A stretch of DNA of 64,000 nt, taken from Pontibacter arcticus. Its GTDB lineage: Bacteria; Bacteroidota; Bacteroidia; Cytophagales; Hymenobacteraceae. The stretch's first letter is position 1, and every line of letters begins with the position of its first letter. Positions 8,285 through 15,814 of the stretch are shown here, in pieces. The translations under genes were made by a program, and so were the position numbers. The notes under the pieces were generated by a model that saw only the letters and a list, made by a program, of their open reading frames with translations, had not been told where the DNA came from and ran no database searches. The stretch covers positions 62,001-126,000 of the forward strand of contig NZ_QMDV01000005.1 of NCBI RefSeq assembly GCF_003284895.1, read 5' to 3'.

Positions 8285-9382
8285 TTAGTCGGCGGCTACC
8301 AGGTTTTGCATGATCACGCGTGCGGCCTCGCTGCTGGGTACAAAATAATTGGCCACAGCCCAGTTATTACTTAGCTTAAAGCGATTATCTTTTAAGTTAA
8401 AGCGAATCTTATCGCGGTATTCGCTTAGCGTTTCCAGGCCAAGCTGCGCGCGTTCCTCATCTACCTGCTTCAGTTCTTTTTTACTCATCTTCTCGACTAA
8501 GTAACCTTTGGCAGCTCGTAGCTTCTTATCTTTTTCGCACTCTTCCGGGTTGGTGCAGTTTACTTTTACCAGCGCCCGCGATTTATACTTGCTATCGCCT
8601 TCCCGTACATCCATTAAATAAGCAGCTACCTGCGGCGCTAACCGGCCCTCGTGCACCGCCTTGCGAAGTACCGGCGTAAAATCGTACCCACGGCTGGCTT
8701 TGGTCTGGCGCTGCATTACAATACTAAAGCGTGGCAGTTGTTCTAAAGTATCTGCTACGCCAATCAAAGCTTCTCCGGGGTAACCATACTTATCAACCCA
8801 GCTTAAAAGTTTTTTTACGTTATCAGCTTCTATTTTACGCAACGTATCGCCATACACCCGCAAGCCGCCTTCTGCCTGCCTGAAATACTGGTCGCGCGCA
8901 TACAACTCATCCAGATCGGCACGCAGGTCGAGGTTGGCTTTGCGTTTGTAGACCCGGTGGTATTTTGAGTATTTGCGTTCGAATTTGCGCCAGGGCTTTG
9001 TTTGTTCCAATGAGTCGAATACAGGTTGGCGTTTCAGGTAATCGAGGCTGACGCCTTTCTGAGCGAGCGCCTGCAGGTAGGCAAAGGTTTGTTTTTCGTT
9101 ATTGGCCAGCAGCGCGCACACAGTTGCATTGTAATAATCGCGGGCAAAAGCATCGGGCACGGCTGCAAAGGCTTCCTGGTAAGAGGCCAGCGCTTCCGCA
9201 TAATTTTTATCCATGATCTGCAGCTCAGCGCGGTTAATAACCGGGTGATATACTTTTACATAATCGGGCGCGGCAACTGCTACCGAAATGGCACTGCTTA
9301 TTAAAAGGCAAAGTATAAAAACGAAGCGCTGCAGGCTTGCAGCAGGTTTTGAGCTCATCGTACTAAAAATTAAATTCATCAT
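8285..9382 (-). CDS. Secreted protein of unknown function, probable N-terminal TPR-like helices
   Basis: 365 residues that I do not recognise as a named family. The N-terminus carries a signal peptide (hydrophobic FVFILCLLISSAISVAVAA, about 19-38, no lipobox cysteine). Residues about 45-110 look like tetratricopeptide helices (AELQIMDKNYAEALASYQEAFAAVP). The rest is charged and helical, with one CTNPEEC pair of cysteines near 275. The start may be either of two adjacent ATGs (9382, 9379) or the ATG at 9358. It is transcribed alone. Likely periplasmic. Confidence 0.6.
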   Translation of the reverse strand: MMNLIFSTMSSKPAASLQRFVFILCLLISSAISVAVAAPDYVKVYHPVINRAELQIMDKNYAEALASYQEAFAAVPDAFARDYYNATVCALLANNEKQTFAYLQALAQKGVSLDYLKRQPVFDSLEQTKPWRKFERKYSKYHRVYKRKANLDLRADLDELYARDQYFRQAEGGLRVYGDTLRKIEADNVKKLLSWVDKYGYPGEALIGVADTLEQLPRFSIVMQRQTKASRGYDFTPVLRKAVHEGRLAPQVAAYLMDVREGDSKYKSRALVKVNCTNPEECEKDKKLRAAKGYLVEKMSKKELKQVDEERAQLGLETLSEYRDKIRFNLKDNRFKLSNNWAVANYFVPSSEAARVIMQNLVAAD

Positions 9383-9586
9383 GAAAGTATAACGCTGGTA
9401 CAGGCCAATACAGCATATTGCCCTTAAATGGTTTCATGTATATTAATGGGCAGTCTTAACGGTTTGCATCAGAAACAAACCAAGTATAAACAATTTAGTT
9501 TCTGAAGTAAAAGTATAGCTTCGCCCATAAACTTTATACTTCCTTAAACAGTAAATGCTACCTCTGCCCTAAAACGAACAGAACAT

Positions 9587-10156
9587 ATGCATACCATAGA
9601 ACCTTTTTATAACTGGCTGGAGCTTTATTCAGCCTCCGATGACCCTCAATCTCCGCTTTATGGCGCAGAAAACAGCGAAACAGAATTTACGCATACTATT
9701 TACGGCTACTACATCCATCCGCAATGGGACGATATCGAATCTGAAACGCTTTTTATAAAAATACTTTTTGCAGATTATGAGCTTGGCTTTGCCGTAATCG
9801 AGTTTATGGGTGAATGGAACGATGCCATCAATAACGACATCATGCACCTGAAACGCAACATTATCGACCCCTTAGTGCAGGAAGGCATCAAGCATTTTAT
9901 ACTTATCGGCGAGAACGTTTTTAATTTCCATGGCTCCGACGACTCCTATTATGAAGAGTGGTTTGAAGATGTGGAAGACGGCTGGATTGCGGCAATCGGG
10001 TTCCGGGAGTTTGTGCTGAGCGAGATGCAAAGCTACGGCCTGGATTATTACCTGAACTCCGGCGGCGCACTCGAAGAACTGCCCTGGCGCACATTTACGC
10101 CTAAAAATTTATTTGGGATCGTAAACAGCGCTATCCAGAAACGGCTGGGAGCTTAG
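9587..10156 (+). CDS. Conserved-looking acidic protein of unknown function
   Basis: 189 residues, strongly acidic and aromatic-rich (YYEEWFEDVEDGWIAAIGF, HPQWDDIESETLF), with no signal peptide or membrane segment. The alternation of hydrophobic strands with a central IKHFILIGENVFNFHG suggests a small alpha/beta cytosolic domain. I cannot assign a family. It starts at the ATG at 9587 in the sequence gaacatATG and ends just before a terminator shared with the convergent lipoprotein genes. Confidence 0.6.
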   Translation: MHTIEPFYNWLELYSASDDPQSPLYGAENSETEFTHTIYGYYIHPQWDDIESETLFIKILFADYELGFAVIEFMGEWNDAINNDIMHLKRNIIDPLVQEGIKHFILIGENVFNFHGSDDSYYEEWFEDVEDGWIAAIGFREFVLSEMQSYGLDYYLNSGGALEELPWRTFTPKNLFGIVNSAIQKRLGA

Positions 10157-10181
10157 CCAAGTATAAATATTGCTTAATAGC

Positions 10182-10218
10182 AAAGAGCGCGTACCCTGAT
10201 GTAAGGCACGCGCTCTTT
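10182..10218. terminator. Bidirectional terminator between 9587 gene and lipoprotein genes
   Basis: Perfect 11-bp stem AAAGAGCGCGT/ACGCGCTCTTT with a 15-base loop between converging genes. The plus-strand arm ends in a short T-run. An AAGTATAAA copy lies about 15 bases upstream, beside the stop codon of the 9587 gene. Confidence 0.8.
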
Positions 10219-10237
10219 CTATGTAAAAGGAGTCTGA

Positions 10238-10450
10238 TTACTGGATAACAGTAGTAGAATCCATGTTATCTGTATTTTCTTCCATCTGGTCAGCTTGCTG
10301 CTCACCAGCTTCTTCGATCTGATCAGCTCTTTGCTCAGCAGACTCTTCTACTTGTTCTGCAGCTTCTTCAGTATTGTTTTCAGCAGGAGAATCACATGAT
10401 GCGAACGTGAAAAGGCCAGCGGCCATCAGCATAAAAATTGGTTTTTTCAT
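10238..10450 (-). CDS. Small acidic lipoprotein 1
   Basis: 70 residues. The signal sequence MKKPIFMLMAAGLFTFASC ends in a lipobox cysteine (C19). The mature part is almost entirely Glu, Gln, Asp and Ala, with a repeating E-E-(S/A)-(A/G)-E-Q-(R/Q)-A-D-Q pattern predicted to form a single amphipathic helix or disordered tail. It ends STTVIQ. It resembles its two neighbours in signal sequence and C-terminus. Function unknown; anchored in the periplasm or outer membrane. Confidence 0.75.
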   Translation of the reverse strand: MKKPIFMLMAAGLFTFASCDSPAENNTEEAAEQVEESAEQRADQIEEAGEQQADQMEENTDNMDSTTVIQ

Positions 10451-10501
10451 AGTAATTAAATTTAAGTTAAAATATAATAAAAATTTTACTTCGAGGTAAG
10501 C

Positions 10502-10684
10502 CTACTGCAGTACGGCAGTTGTATCCGTATCGCGGGCAGCGTCTTTCATATCATCAGCCGTATCCTGGGCGGCATCTTCCATACGCTCGGCTTTATCATC
10601 GGCCGTTTTGTTACAGGCGGCAAACGTAAAAGCGCCAGCCACAGCCAGTAGCATATAAATTGTTTTTGGTTTGATGATCTTCAA
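10502..10684 (-). CDS. Small acidic lipoprotein 2 (TTG start)
   Basis: 60 residues. No upstream ATG is available before an in-frame stop. The TTG at 10684 gives a proper signal sequence (MKIIKPKTIYMLLAVAGAFTFAAC, C24), whereas the internal ATG at 10654 would leave almost no positively charged region. The mature part repeats a D-x-A-x-D-x-x-D/K-D-A-A pattern (AERMEDAAQDTADDMKDAARDTD), reminiscent of entericidin/YtxH-like helices, and ends TTAVLQ. The gap to lipoprotein 1 is 51 bases with no terminator, so the two are probably co-transcribed. Confidence 0.65.
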   Translation of the reverse strand: MKIIKPKTIYMLLAVAGAFTFAACNKTADDKAERMEDAAQDTADDMKDAARDTDTTAVLQ

Positions 10685-10811
10685 AGTATGTTTTCTTTAC
10701 TTGGTCCGGCAATTTGTCCTGAATCTATACTTGCTCAAAAGCTGGTTTGGCAGCCAATCTGCAAGCACATCCACCGAATACGGAGATAAATCTATATAGT
10801 TGGATAAAAAT

Positions 10812-10842
10812 AAAAAAGGCACTACTAAGTAGTGCCTTTTTT
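10812..10842 (-). terminator. Terminator after small lipoprotein 3
   Basis: AAAAAAGGCACTACT facing AGTAGTGCCTTTTTT across a single central base; the effective loop is CTAAG. T-tracts occur on both strands. It lies 36 bases beyond the stop of the 10878-11075 gene and separates it from lipoproteins 1 and 2. Confidence 0.85.
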
Positions 10843-10877
10843 ACCGGTGTTAACCGGATCGTACTGTTTGTTGCTAA

Positions 10878-11075
10878 TTACTGAGCAGCTGCAGCAGAAT
10901 CAACTGACATAGAATCAACTGGCATAGCAGTAGAATCAACAACAGTTTCTTCAACAACAGTTTCTTCTACTGTAGTTTCAGTAGTTTCAGTCTCAGTAGC
11001 AGCCTCTTCTGCATTGTTGCAAGAAGCGAAAGTGAAAAGACCAGCAACGAAAAGTAAACCAAATACCTTTTTCAT
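10878..11075 (-). CDS. Small acidic lipoprotein 3
   Basis: 65 residues. The signal peptide MKKVFGLLFVAGLFTFASC has its lipobox cysteine at C19 and is nearly identical in its last residues to lipoprotein 1. The mature region is low-complexity Glu/Thr/Val (TTETTVEETVVEETVVDST) followed by a Val-Asp-Ser repeat, ending AAAAQ. Probably a surface or periplasmic unstructured lipoprotein. Function unknown. It has its own promoter-like element and terminator. Confidence 0.75.
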   Translation of the reverse strand: MKKVFGLLFVAGLFTFASCNNAEEAATETETTETTVEETVVEETVVDSTAMPVDSMSVDSAAAAQ

Positions 11076-11104
11076 GTTATTTTATGATTTTTTAAAAATA
11101 GACA

Positions 11105-11112
11105 CAAATATA
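11105..11112 (-). promoter_or_regulatory. -7 element upstream of small lipoprotein 3
   Basis: Reads TATATTTG on the minus strand, an exact TAnnTTTG match. It is 29 bases upstream of the ATG at 11075. No convincing -33 TTG was seen. Confidence 0.4.
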
Positions 11113-11147
11113 GATACTATATTAATGCGTACTAATATTTAGACCGT

Positions 11148-12461
11148 TTATTTTTTTCGGAACACCAATTTAATCGGCACGCCTTCAAATCCGAAATGCT
11201 CTCTTAACCTGTTTTCGAGGTAACGGGTATACGACTCTTTAATATACTGCGGCAGGTTGCAGAAAAAGGCAAACGTCGGGTTGTGCGTCGGTATCTGCGT
11301 TATATACTTGATCTTGATCAATTTACCTTTAATAGCTGGCGGCGGGTAACGCTCAATCTCCGGCAACATCTTATCGTTCAGTTTGGATGTTGAGATTTTA
11401 CGGGTCTTGTTATCGTACACTTCCATCGCTTTCTCTACCGCCTTGTGGATACGCTGCTTGGTAAGTACCGAAGTAAAGATAACCGGCACATACTTGATCG
11501 GTGCGATCTTTTCGAGAATCAGTTCTTCAAACTCTTTTGTGGAGTTAGTGTCTTTCTCAACCAGATCCCACTTGTTTACAAGTATAACAATGCCTTTGCG
11601 GTTTTTCTCAGCCAATGTAATGATGTTCACATCCTGCGCTTCTATACCACGGGTGGCATCCAGCATTACAATACAAACGTCGGCATCTTCCAGGGCACGT
11701 ACGGCACGCATCACAGAGTAAAACTCAATGTCTTCGTTTACTTTGCTTTTGCGGCGCAAACCGGCCGTATCAACCAATATAAATTCTTTACCGAACGCGT
11801 TGTAACGCGAGTGTATGGCATCGCGGGTGGTGCCGGCAATATCGGTTACAATGTTACGCTCTACGCCCAGCAGTAAGTTTACAAAAGATGATTTACCTGC
11901 ATTCGGGCGGCCCAGCACGGCAATTTTCGGGATACCTGCATCAGGGTCTTCTACGCCTTCGTCTTTAAAGTGCTTTACTACTTCATCCAGCAGGTCGCCT
12001 GTACCGGAACCGTTCTGAGACGAGATCGGGTAAATCTCTTCGCCAACACCTAAAGCATAAAACTCGCCCGTCTGGTGTGCACGTGCGTGTGTATCGGCTT
12101 TATTGGCTACTATGTAGATTGGTTTTTTGGAACGGCGCAATACGGCAGCAAACTCTTCGTCCAGGCCAGTAAGGCCGGCATCCACATCAACCATAAACAG
12201 GATCACATCGGCTTCTGTAATGGCCAGTTCTACCTGCTTGTTAATTTCTTCTTCAAAAATATCGCTGGAGCCGTGTACGTAGCCACCCGTATCAATTACG
12301 GTAAAAAACTTGCCGCACCACTCGCCGTGGCCGTAGCTTCTGTCGCGGGTTACGCCGCTTTCGTTGTCCATGATAGCCTTGCGGGAACCCACCAGGCGGT
12401 TAAATAAAGTAGACTTGCCCACGTTCGGGCGGCCTACAATGGCAATGATGTTTGATGACAT
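11148..12461 (-). CDS. der: Ribosome-associated GTPase Der (EngA)
   Basis: 437 residues with two tandem GTPase domains and a C-terminal KH-like domain, the diagnostic Der layout. The first P-loop is GRPNVGKST (about 10-18) with DTGGY and NKAD. The second is GRPNAGKSS (about 184-192) with DTAGL and NKWD. Der acts in maturation of the 50S ribosomal subunit. The protein ends in VPIKLVFRKK, typical for the family. Era, another ribosome-assembly GTPase, lies 232 bases upstream on the same strand. Confidence 0.97.
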   Translation of the reverse strand: MSSNIIAIVGRPNVGKSTLFNRLVGSRKAIMDNESGVTRDRSYGHGEWCGKFFTVIDTGGYVHGSSDIFEEEINKQVELAITEADVILFMVDVDAGLTGLDEEFAAVLRRSKKPIYIVANKADTHARAHQTGEFYALGVGEEIYPISSQNGSGTGDLLDEVVKHFKDEGVEDPDAGIPKIAVLGRPNAGKSSFVNLLLGVERNIVTDIAGTTRDAIHSRYNAFGKEFILVDTAGLRRKSKVNEDIEFYSVMRAVRALEDADVCIVMLDATRGIEAQDVNIITLAEKNRKGIVILVNKWDLVEKDTNSTKEFEELILEKIAPIKYVPVIFTSVLTKQRIHKAVEKAMEVYDNKTRKISTSKLNDKMLPEIERYPPPAIKGKLIKIKYITQIPTHNPTFAFFCNLPQYIKESYTRYLENRLREHFGFEGVPIKLVFRKK

Positions 12462-12693
12462 CTGATAAAAATAAAAAAATTAAAGTGCCCCCGGAACACC
12501 TTGTTCCGAAGCTTTATACTGTGCGCCTATTCAGCGTTTGATTAAAGTTTATATTTTGCGCTACGAATGACTCATTTAAGAGCCTGCATTCGCATTTTTC
12601 TCTCCCCATAGCGCTGCTATGTGACTCAAAAAACGCTTCTGCAGAACCTTAACTTAATCCTTCTCGCCTGCAAAAATAAATTTCAATCAAACG

Positions 12694-13581
12694 CTACTCG
12701 CTGTAACCGAAGCGCCGAAGCAGCTTTTGGTCGGTTCGCCAGTTTTCGTTCACGCGCACATACAAATCAAGAAATATCTTTTTCTGGAAAAACTCTTCCA
12801 TATCAATGCGGGCCTGTGTGCCTACTTTTTTGAGCATTTCGCCTTTGTGGCCAATCACAATGCCTTTCTGGCTCTTGCGTTCCACACTTATTTCAGCACG
12901 TACCCGGATAATTTCCTCTTCTTCTTTAAACTCCTCGATTACTACTTCGCAGCTGTAAGGAATTTCCTTTTTATAGTTGAGCAGGATTTTCTCGCGGATG
13001 ATCTCAGACACAAAGAAACGCTCGGGCTTGTCGGTCAGTTCATCTTTCGGAAAATAGGCCGGATGCTCGGGCAAATAATGCATCAGGCGCTCGAACAAAT
13101 GCTCGGTGTTGGTGCTGTGCAAGGCAGAAATAGGTAAAACCTCTGTCGGGTTCATTTTTTCCTGCCAGTAGATCATCTTATCTTTTACATCCTGCACAGT
13201 GGCCTGGTCTATTTTATTGATCAGTACCAGCACCGGTACTTCGGCATGCTGCAAGCGCTTGATCACTTCTTCTTCGTCGTGCTTCTCGTAAATATCGGTT
13301 ACGAAAAGTATAACATCGGCATCCTCCAGCGATGTGCGCACAAAACCCATCATGGATTCGTGGAGCGCGTACTGCGGTTTAATGATGCCGGGCGTATCCG
13401 AGTATACCATCTGGAAGTTGTCGCCGTTCAGGATGCCCATGATGCGGTGACGCGTAGTTTGTGCCTTCGACGTGATAATAGAAAGTTTTTCGCCTACCAG
13501 CGCGTTCATGAGCGTTGATTTGCCCACGTTCGGTTTACCTACTATACTTACAAAACCGGCTTTGTGCGGAGTTTCTGCCAT
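12694..13581 (-). CDS. era: GTPase Era
   Basis: 295 residues. The G domain shows GKPNVGKSTLMNALVG (about 16-31), DTPGI and NKID. The C-terminal KH domain has the GxxG-type loop IVIGHKGEMLKKVG (about 240-253). Era binds the 3' end of 16S rRNA and is needed for 30S maturation. The start ATG at 13581 gives the expected short N-terminal extension. No terminator is visible between era and der, so the 232-base spacer may be transcribed through. Confidence 0.97.
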   Translation of the reverse strand: MAETPHKAGFVSIVGKPNVGKSTLMNALVGEKLSIITSKAQTTRHRIMGILNGDNFQMVYSDTPGIIKPQYALHESMMGFVRTSLEDADVILFVTDIYEKHDEEEVIKRLQHAEVPVLVLINKIDQATVQDVKDKMIYWQEKMNPTEVLPISALHSTNTEHLFERLMHYLPEHPAYFPKDELTDKPERFFVSEIIREKILLNYKKEIPYSCEVVIEEFKEEEEIIRVRAEISVERKSQKGIVIGHKGEMLKKVGTQARIDMEEFFQKKIFLDLYVRVNENWRTDQKLLRRFGYSE

Positions 13582-13833
13582 ACCCTTAAATTTGAGGTTG
13601 CAAAATTACTTCTTTTTTATGACATGTACTGCTTATATCCGAATTAATTGGTTTACAACCGGATACGCCCACTTACTATAAACGTAATATATGTTGTGCG
13701 TTCCATACTTTATAATCCGCAAAATTTAAGGCTGCCCACTGAACATTTCCGGCAATTATTGTATTAAGGTAAGGTTGTGTATTTCCTATGGAGTTATAAA
13801 TATTATCAATCAGCACAAACAGTTTATACTTTG

Positions 13834-13841
13834 TATCTTTG
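13834..13841 (+). promoter_or_regulatory. -7 element upstream of hemH
   Basis: TATCTTTG fits TAnnTTTG, 25 bases before the hemH ATG. It directly follows a TTTATACTTTG copy of the repeated motif. The -33 position is not well matched. Confidence 0.35.
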
Positions 13842-13865
13842 TACCTGATAAGAACTATAATATAG

Positions 13866-14894
13866 ATGAGCAAAAAATCAACTGGTAAAATCGGCGTTCT
13901 GCTTGTAAACCTGGGCACTCCGGATACGCCAAACACGCCTGACGTACGAAAATACCTGCGTGAGTTCCTGCTGGACAGGCGCGTAATTGATATACCTGCT
14001 ATACCACGTTATGCTTTAATTAACGGCATTATAGCGCCATTCCGGGCACCAAAGTCGGCTAAAGTATACAAGCAGCTCTGGACTGAACGCGGTTCGCCGT
14101 TGTTATTCCATGGCTTAGATCTTCAGAAAAAGCTACAGCAAGTGCTGGGCAACGGCTACCATGTTGCTTTTGGTATGCGTTACCAAAGCCCAAGTATACA
14201 AAGCGCTTTGGAAGAACTGCAGGAGCAAAGTGTGGATCGTATTATTGTATTGCCCCTGTTCCCGCAATATGCCGCAGCCTCAACTGGTTCGGTGCAGGAT
14301 AAGATCATGGAGATTGTGAAGGACTGGTGGATCATCCCAAGTATAAACTTTATTTCTTCGTTCTGTGATGACCCTGGTTTTATAAACGCCTTTGCCGAAC
14401 TAGGCAAACAGCACATGGCACAGGATACCTACGACCATGTCATTTTCAGTTACCACGGGTTGCCTGAGCGCCAGATCCTGAAAGGAAGCGATAAAGGCTA
14501 TTGCCAGTTGGGTGCCTGCTGCAACTCTTATAACAAACGCAATAAATATTGCTACCGTGCGTCGTGCTTTGCAACATCCAGGTTACTGGCCGAGCAGCTT
14601 GGCCTGCGCGAAGACCAATACACGGTTACGTTCCAATCGAGGTTATTGAAAGATCCGTGGCTGCAGCCTTATACTGATGAGGTTCTGAAAACGCTTCCGG
14701 AAAAAGGCATTAAGAAAGTTTTAGCTTTTAGCCCGGCTTTTGTAGCCGATTGCCTCGAAACAACTATTGAAGTGGGCGAAGAATTTAAAGAGATGTTTGA
14801 ACATGCCGGCGGCGAAAAGTGGCAGCTTGTAGAAAGCCTGAACTCGAACGATACCTGGGTGGCGGCTGTGAAAGACCTCATACTTCAGAACTAA
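13866..14894 (+). CDS. hemH: Ferrochelatase
   Basis: Inserts Fe2+ into protoporphyrin IX, the last step of heme synthesis. It has 342 residues. The N-terminal motif is GVLLVNLGTPDTPNTPDVRKYLREFL in parts. The catalytic histidine is in FSYHGLPER (about residue 198), and the downstream region CLETTIEVGEEFKEMF carries the conserved glutamate. A cysteine-rich stretch, GYCQLGACCNSYNKRNKYCYRASC in parts, follows the catalytic histidine. It contains six cysteines in 24 residues and may bind metal or an Fe-S cluster. The gene stands alone and ends in a long terminator. Confidence 0.95.
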   Translation: MSKKSTGKIGVLLVNLGTPDTPNTPDVRKYLREFLLDRRVIDIPAIPRYALINGIIAPFRAPKSAKVYKQLWTERGSPLLFHGLDLQKKLQQVLGNGYHVAFGMRYQSPSIQSALEELQEQSVDRIIVLPLFPQYAAASTGSVQDKIMEIVKDWWIIPSINFISSFCDDPGFINAFAELGKQHMAQDTYDHVIFSYHGLPERQILKGSDKGYCQLGACCNSYNKRNKYCYRASCFATSRLLAEQLGLREDQYTVTFQSRLLKDPWLQPYTDEVLKTLPEKGIKKVLAFSPAFVADCLETTIEVGEEFKEMFEHAGGEKWQLVESLNSNDTWVAAVKDLILQN

Positions 14895-14910
14895 GCTTTA
14901 TTCATAAATC

Positions 14911-14958
14911 AAAGTATAAAAGCCACCGACAATCAGTTGTCGGTGGCTTTTATACTTT
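14911..14958. terminator. Terminator after hemH built from inverted AAGTATAAA copies
   Basis: Perfect 22-bp stem (14911-14932 with 14937-14958) and TCAG loop. The outer ends of the stem are one AAGTATAAA (14912-14920) and one TTTATACTT (14949-14957). The inner part is GCCACCGACAA/TTGTCGGTGGC. It lies between convergent hemH and the LOG gene and can act both ways. Confidence 0.9.
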
Positions 14959-14979
14959 ATAAAGCATTTATACTTTGGT

Positions 14980-15056
14980 GCCGTTGTTGGTGTTTTCACC
15001 GACAACTATACTTCAGGCTACTTATGCTTGCTGGTGAAAACACATAGCAAAGGCAA
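14980..15056. repeat. REP-like 77-bp repeat, copy B
   Basis: Second copy of the 8165-8241 element, in the same orientation, again between convergent genes and after a terminator. It has the same flanking hairpins and a different 12-base centre. The CACCGACAA core also occurs in the adjacent hemH terminator. Confidence 0.8.
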
Positions 15057-15138
15057 TCACAATACTTCAATTTTAAAACACCAATTAGCTTTTTAAAAGG
15101 CTTTATACTTTGGCGTAAAGTATGAAGTTAATGTCAAC

Positions 15139-15720
15139 TTAAATCCTCTCAAAATCTACCCAATAATCCGAGAAAGCGTCTGATGTTTTCCTTACTTTCT
15201 GTAAGAGTAGCTCTGCATCATCTTCTACAATGATTGCTTCGCGTTGTGTTTTGTTGATGAAGCCTTCGCCTACACAGTGGTCGATCATATCGAAAAACTT
15301 GTCATAAAAACCATTGACGTTGTAAAACGCAACCGGCTTTTGAATAATGCCTAACTGGTTCCAGGTGATAATCTCACATATTTCATCAAACGTACCGAAA
15401 CCACCTGGCATGGCCACAAACGCATCCGACCGGGAAGCCATGATAGCTTTGCGCTCGTGCATGGTTTGTACCACAATTAATTCGGATAAGCCTTGGTGCG
15501 CTACTTCCCTATCCACCAAGCTTTGCGGAATTACCCCTGTGGCCGCGCCTCCGCCACCCAGTACGGCATCTGCAATTACGCCCATCAAGCCAACTTTACC
15601 GCCGCCAAAGATTAACTCTATACTTTGCGCGGCCATCAGCTTGCCCAGTTTCTCGGCGCTTGTTCTGTACACTTCGTTTGTTCCTGCGTTGGCTCCGCAA
15701 AAAACACCTATACTTTTCAT
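15139..15720 (-). CDS. LOG family protein (nucleoside 5'-monophosphate phosphoribohydrolase-like)
   Basis: 193 residues from the ATG at 15720. Translation could open further upstream, but those codons read through two copies of the repeated motif and a terminator, so they are excluded. The signature PGGFGTFDE (about residues 105-113) and the Rossmann-like start SIGVFCGANAGTN identify the LOG/YvdD family. Members release the base from cytokinin-type or AMP nucleotides. The bacterial role is usually unclear. The gene is transcribed alone between the iscS-like terminator and the REP-like copy B. Confidence 0.9.
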   Translation of the reverse strand: MKSIGVFCGANAGTNEVYRTSAEKLGKLMAAQSIELIFGGGKVGLMGVIADAVLGGGGAATGVIPQSLVDREVAHQGLSELIVVQTMHERKAIMASRSDAFVAMPGGFGTFDEICEIITWNQLGIIQKPVAFYNVNGFYDKFFDMIDHCVGEGFINKTQREAIIVEDDAELLLQKVRKTSDAFSDYWVDFERI

Positions 15721-15762
15721 TGGGTTTATACTTTTAATTAAGTTTATACTTTGCTTTAAAAC

Positions 15763-15794
15763 AAAAGCCCCTGCCATTGCTGCCAGGGGCTTTT
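15763..15794 (-). terminator. Terminator after cysteine desulfurase gene
   Basis: Stem AAAAGCCCCTG/CAGGGGCTTTT with a 10-base loop, 21 bases after the minus-strand stop codon. TTTATACTT copies flank it at 15743-15751 and 15792-15800. Confidence 0.85.
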
Positions 15795-15814
15795 ATACTT
15801 TATAGTTTCTGTTA

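Noticed and set aside
13676..13936. Minus-strand open frame of 86 codons overlapping the hemH start
   Set aside because: It crosses the hemH promoter and the conserved N-terminus of hemH, shows no domain and has no supporting start signal.
15721..15777. N-terminal extension of the LOG protein
   Set aside because: The codons read through two copies of TTTATACTT and a terminator arm and do not resemble the family; the ATG at 15720 fits.
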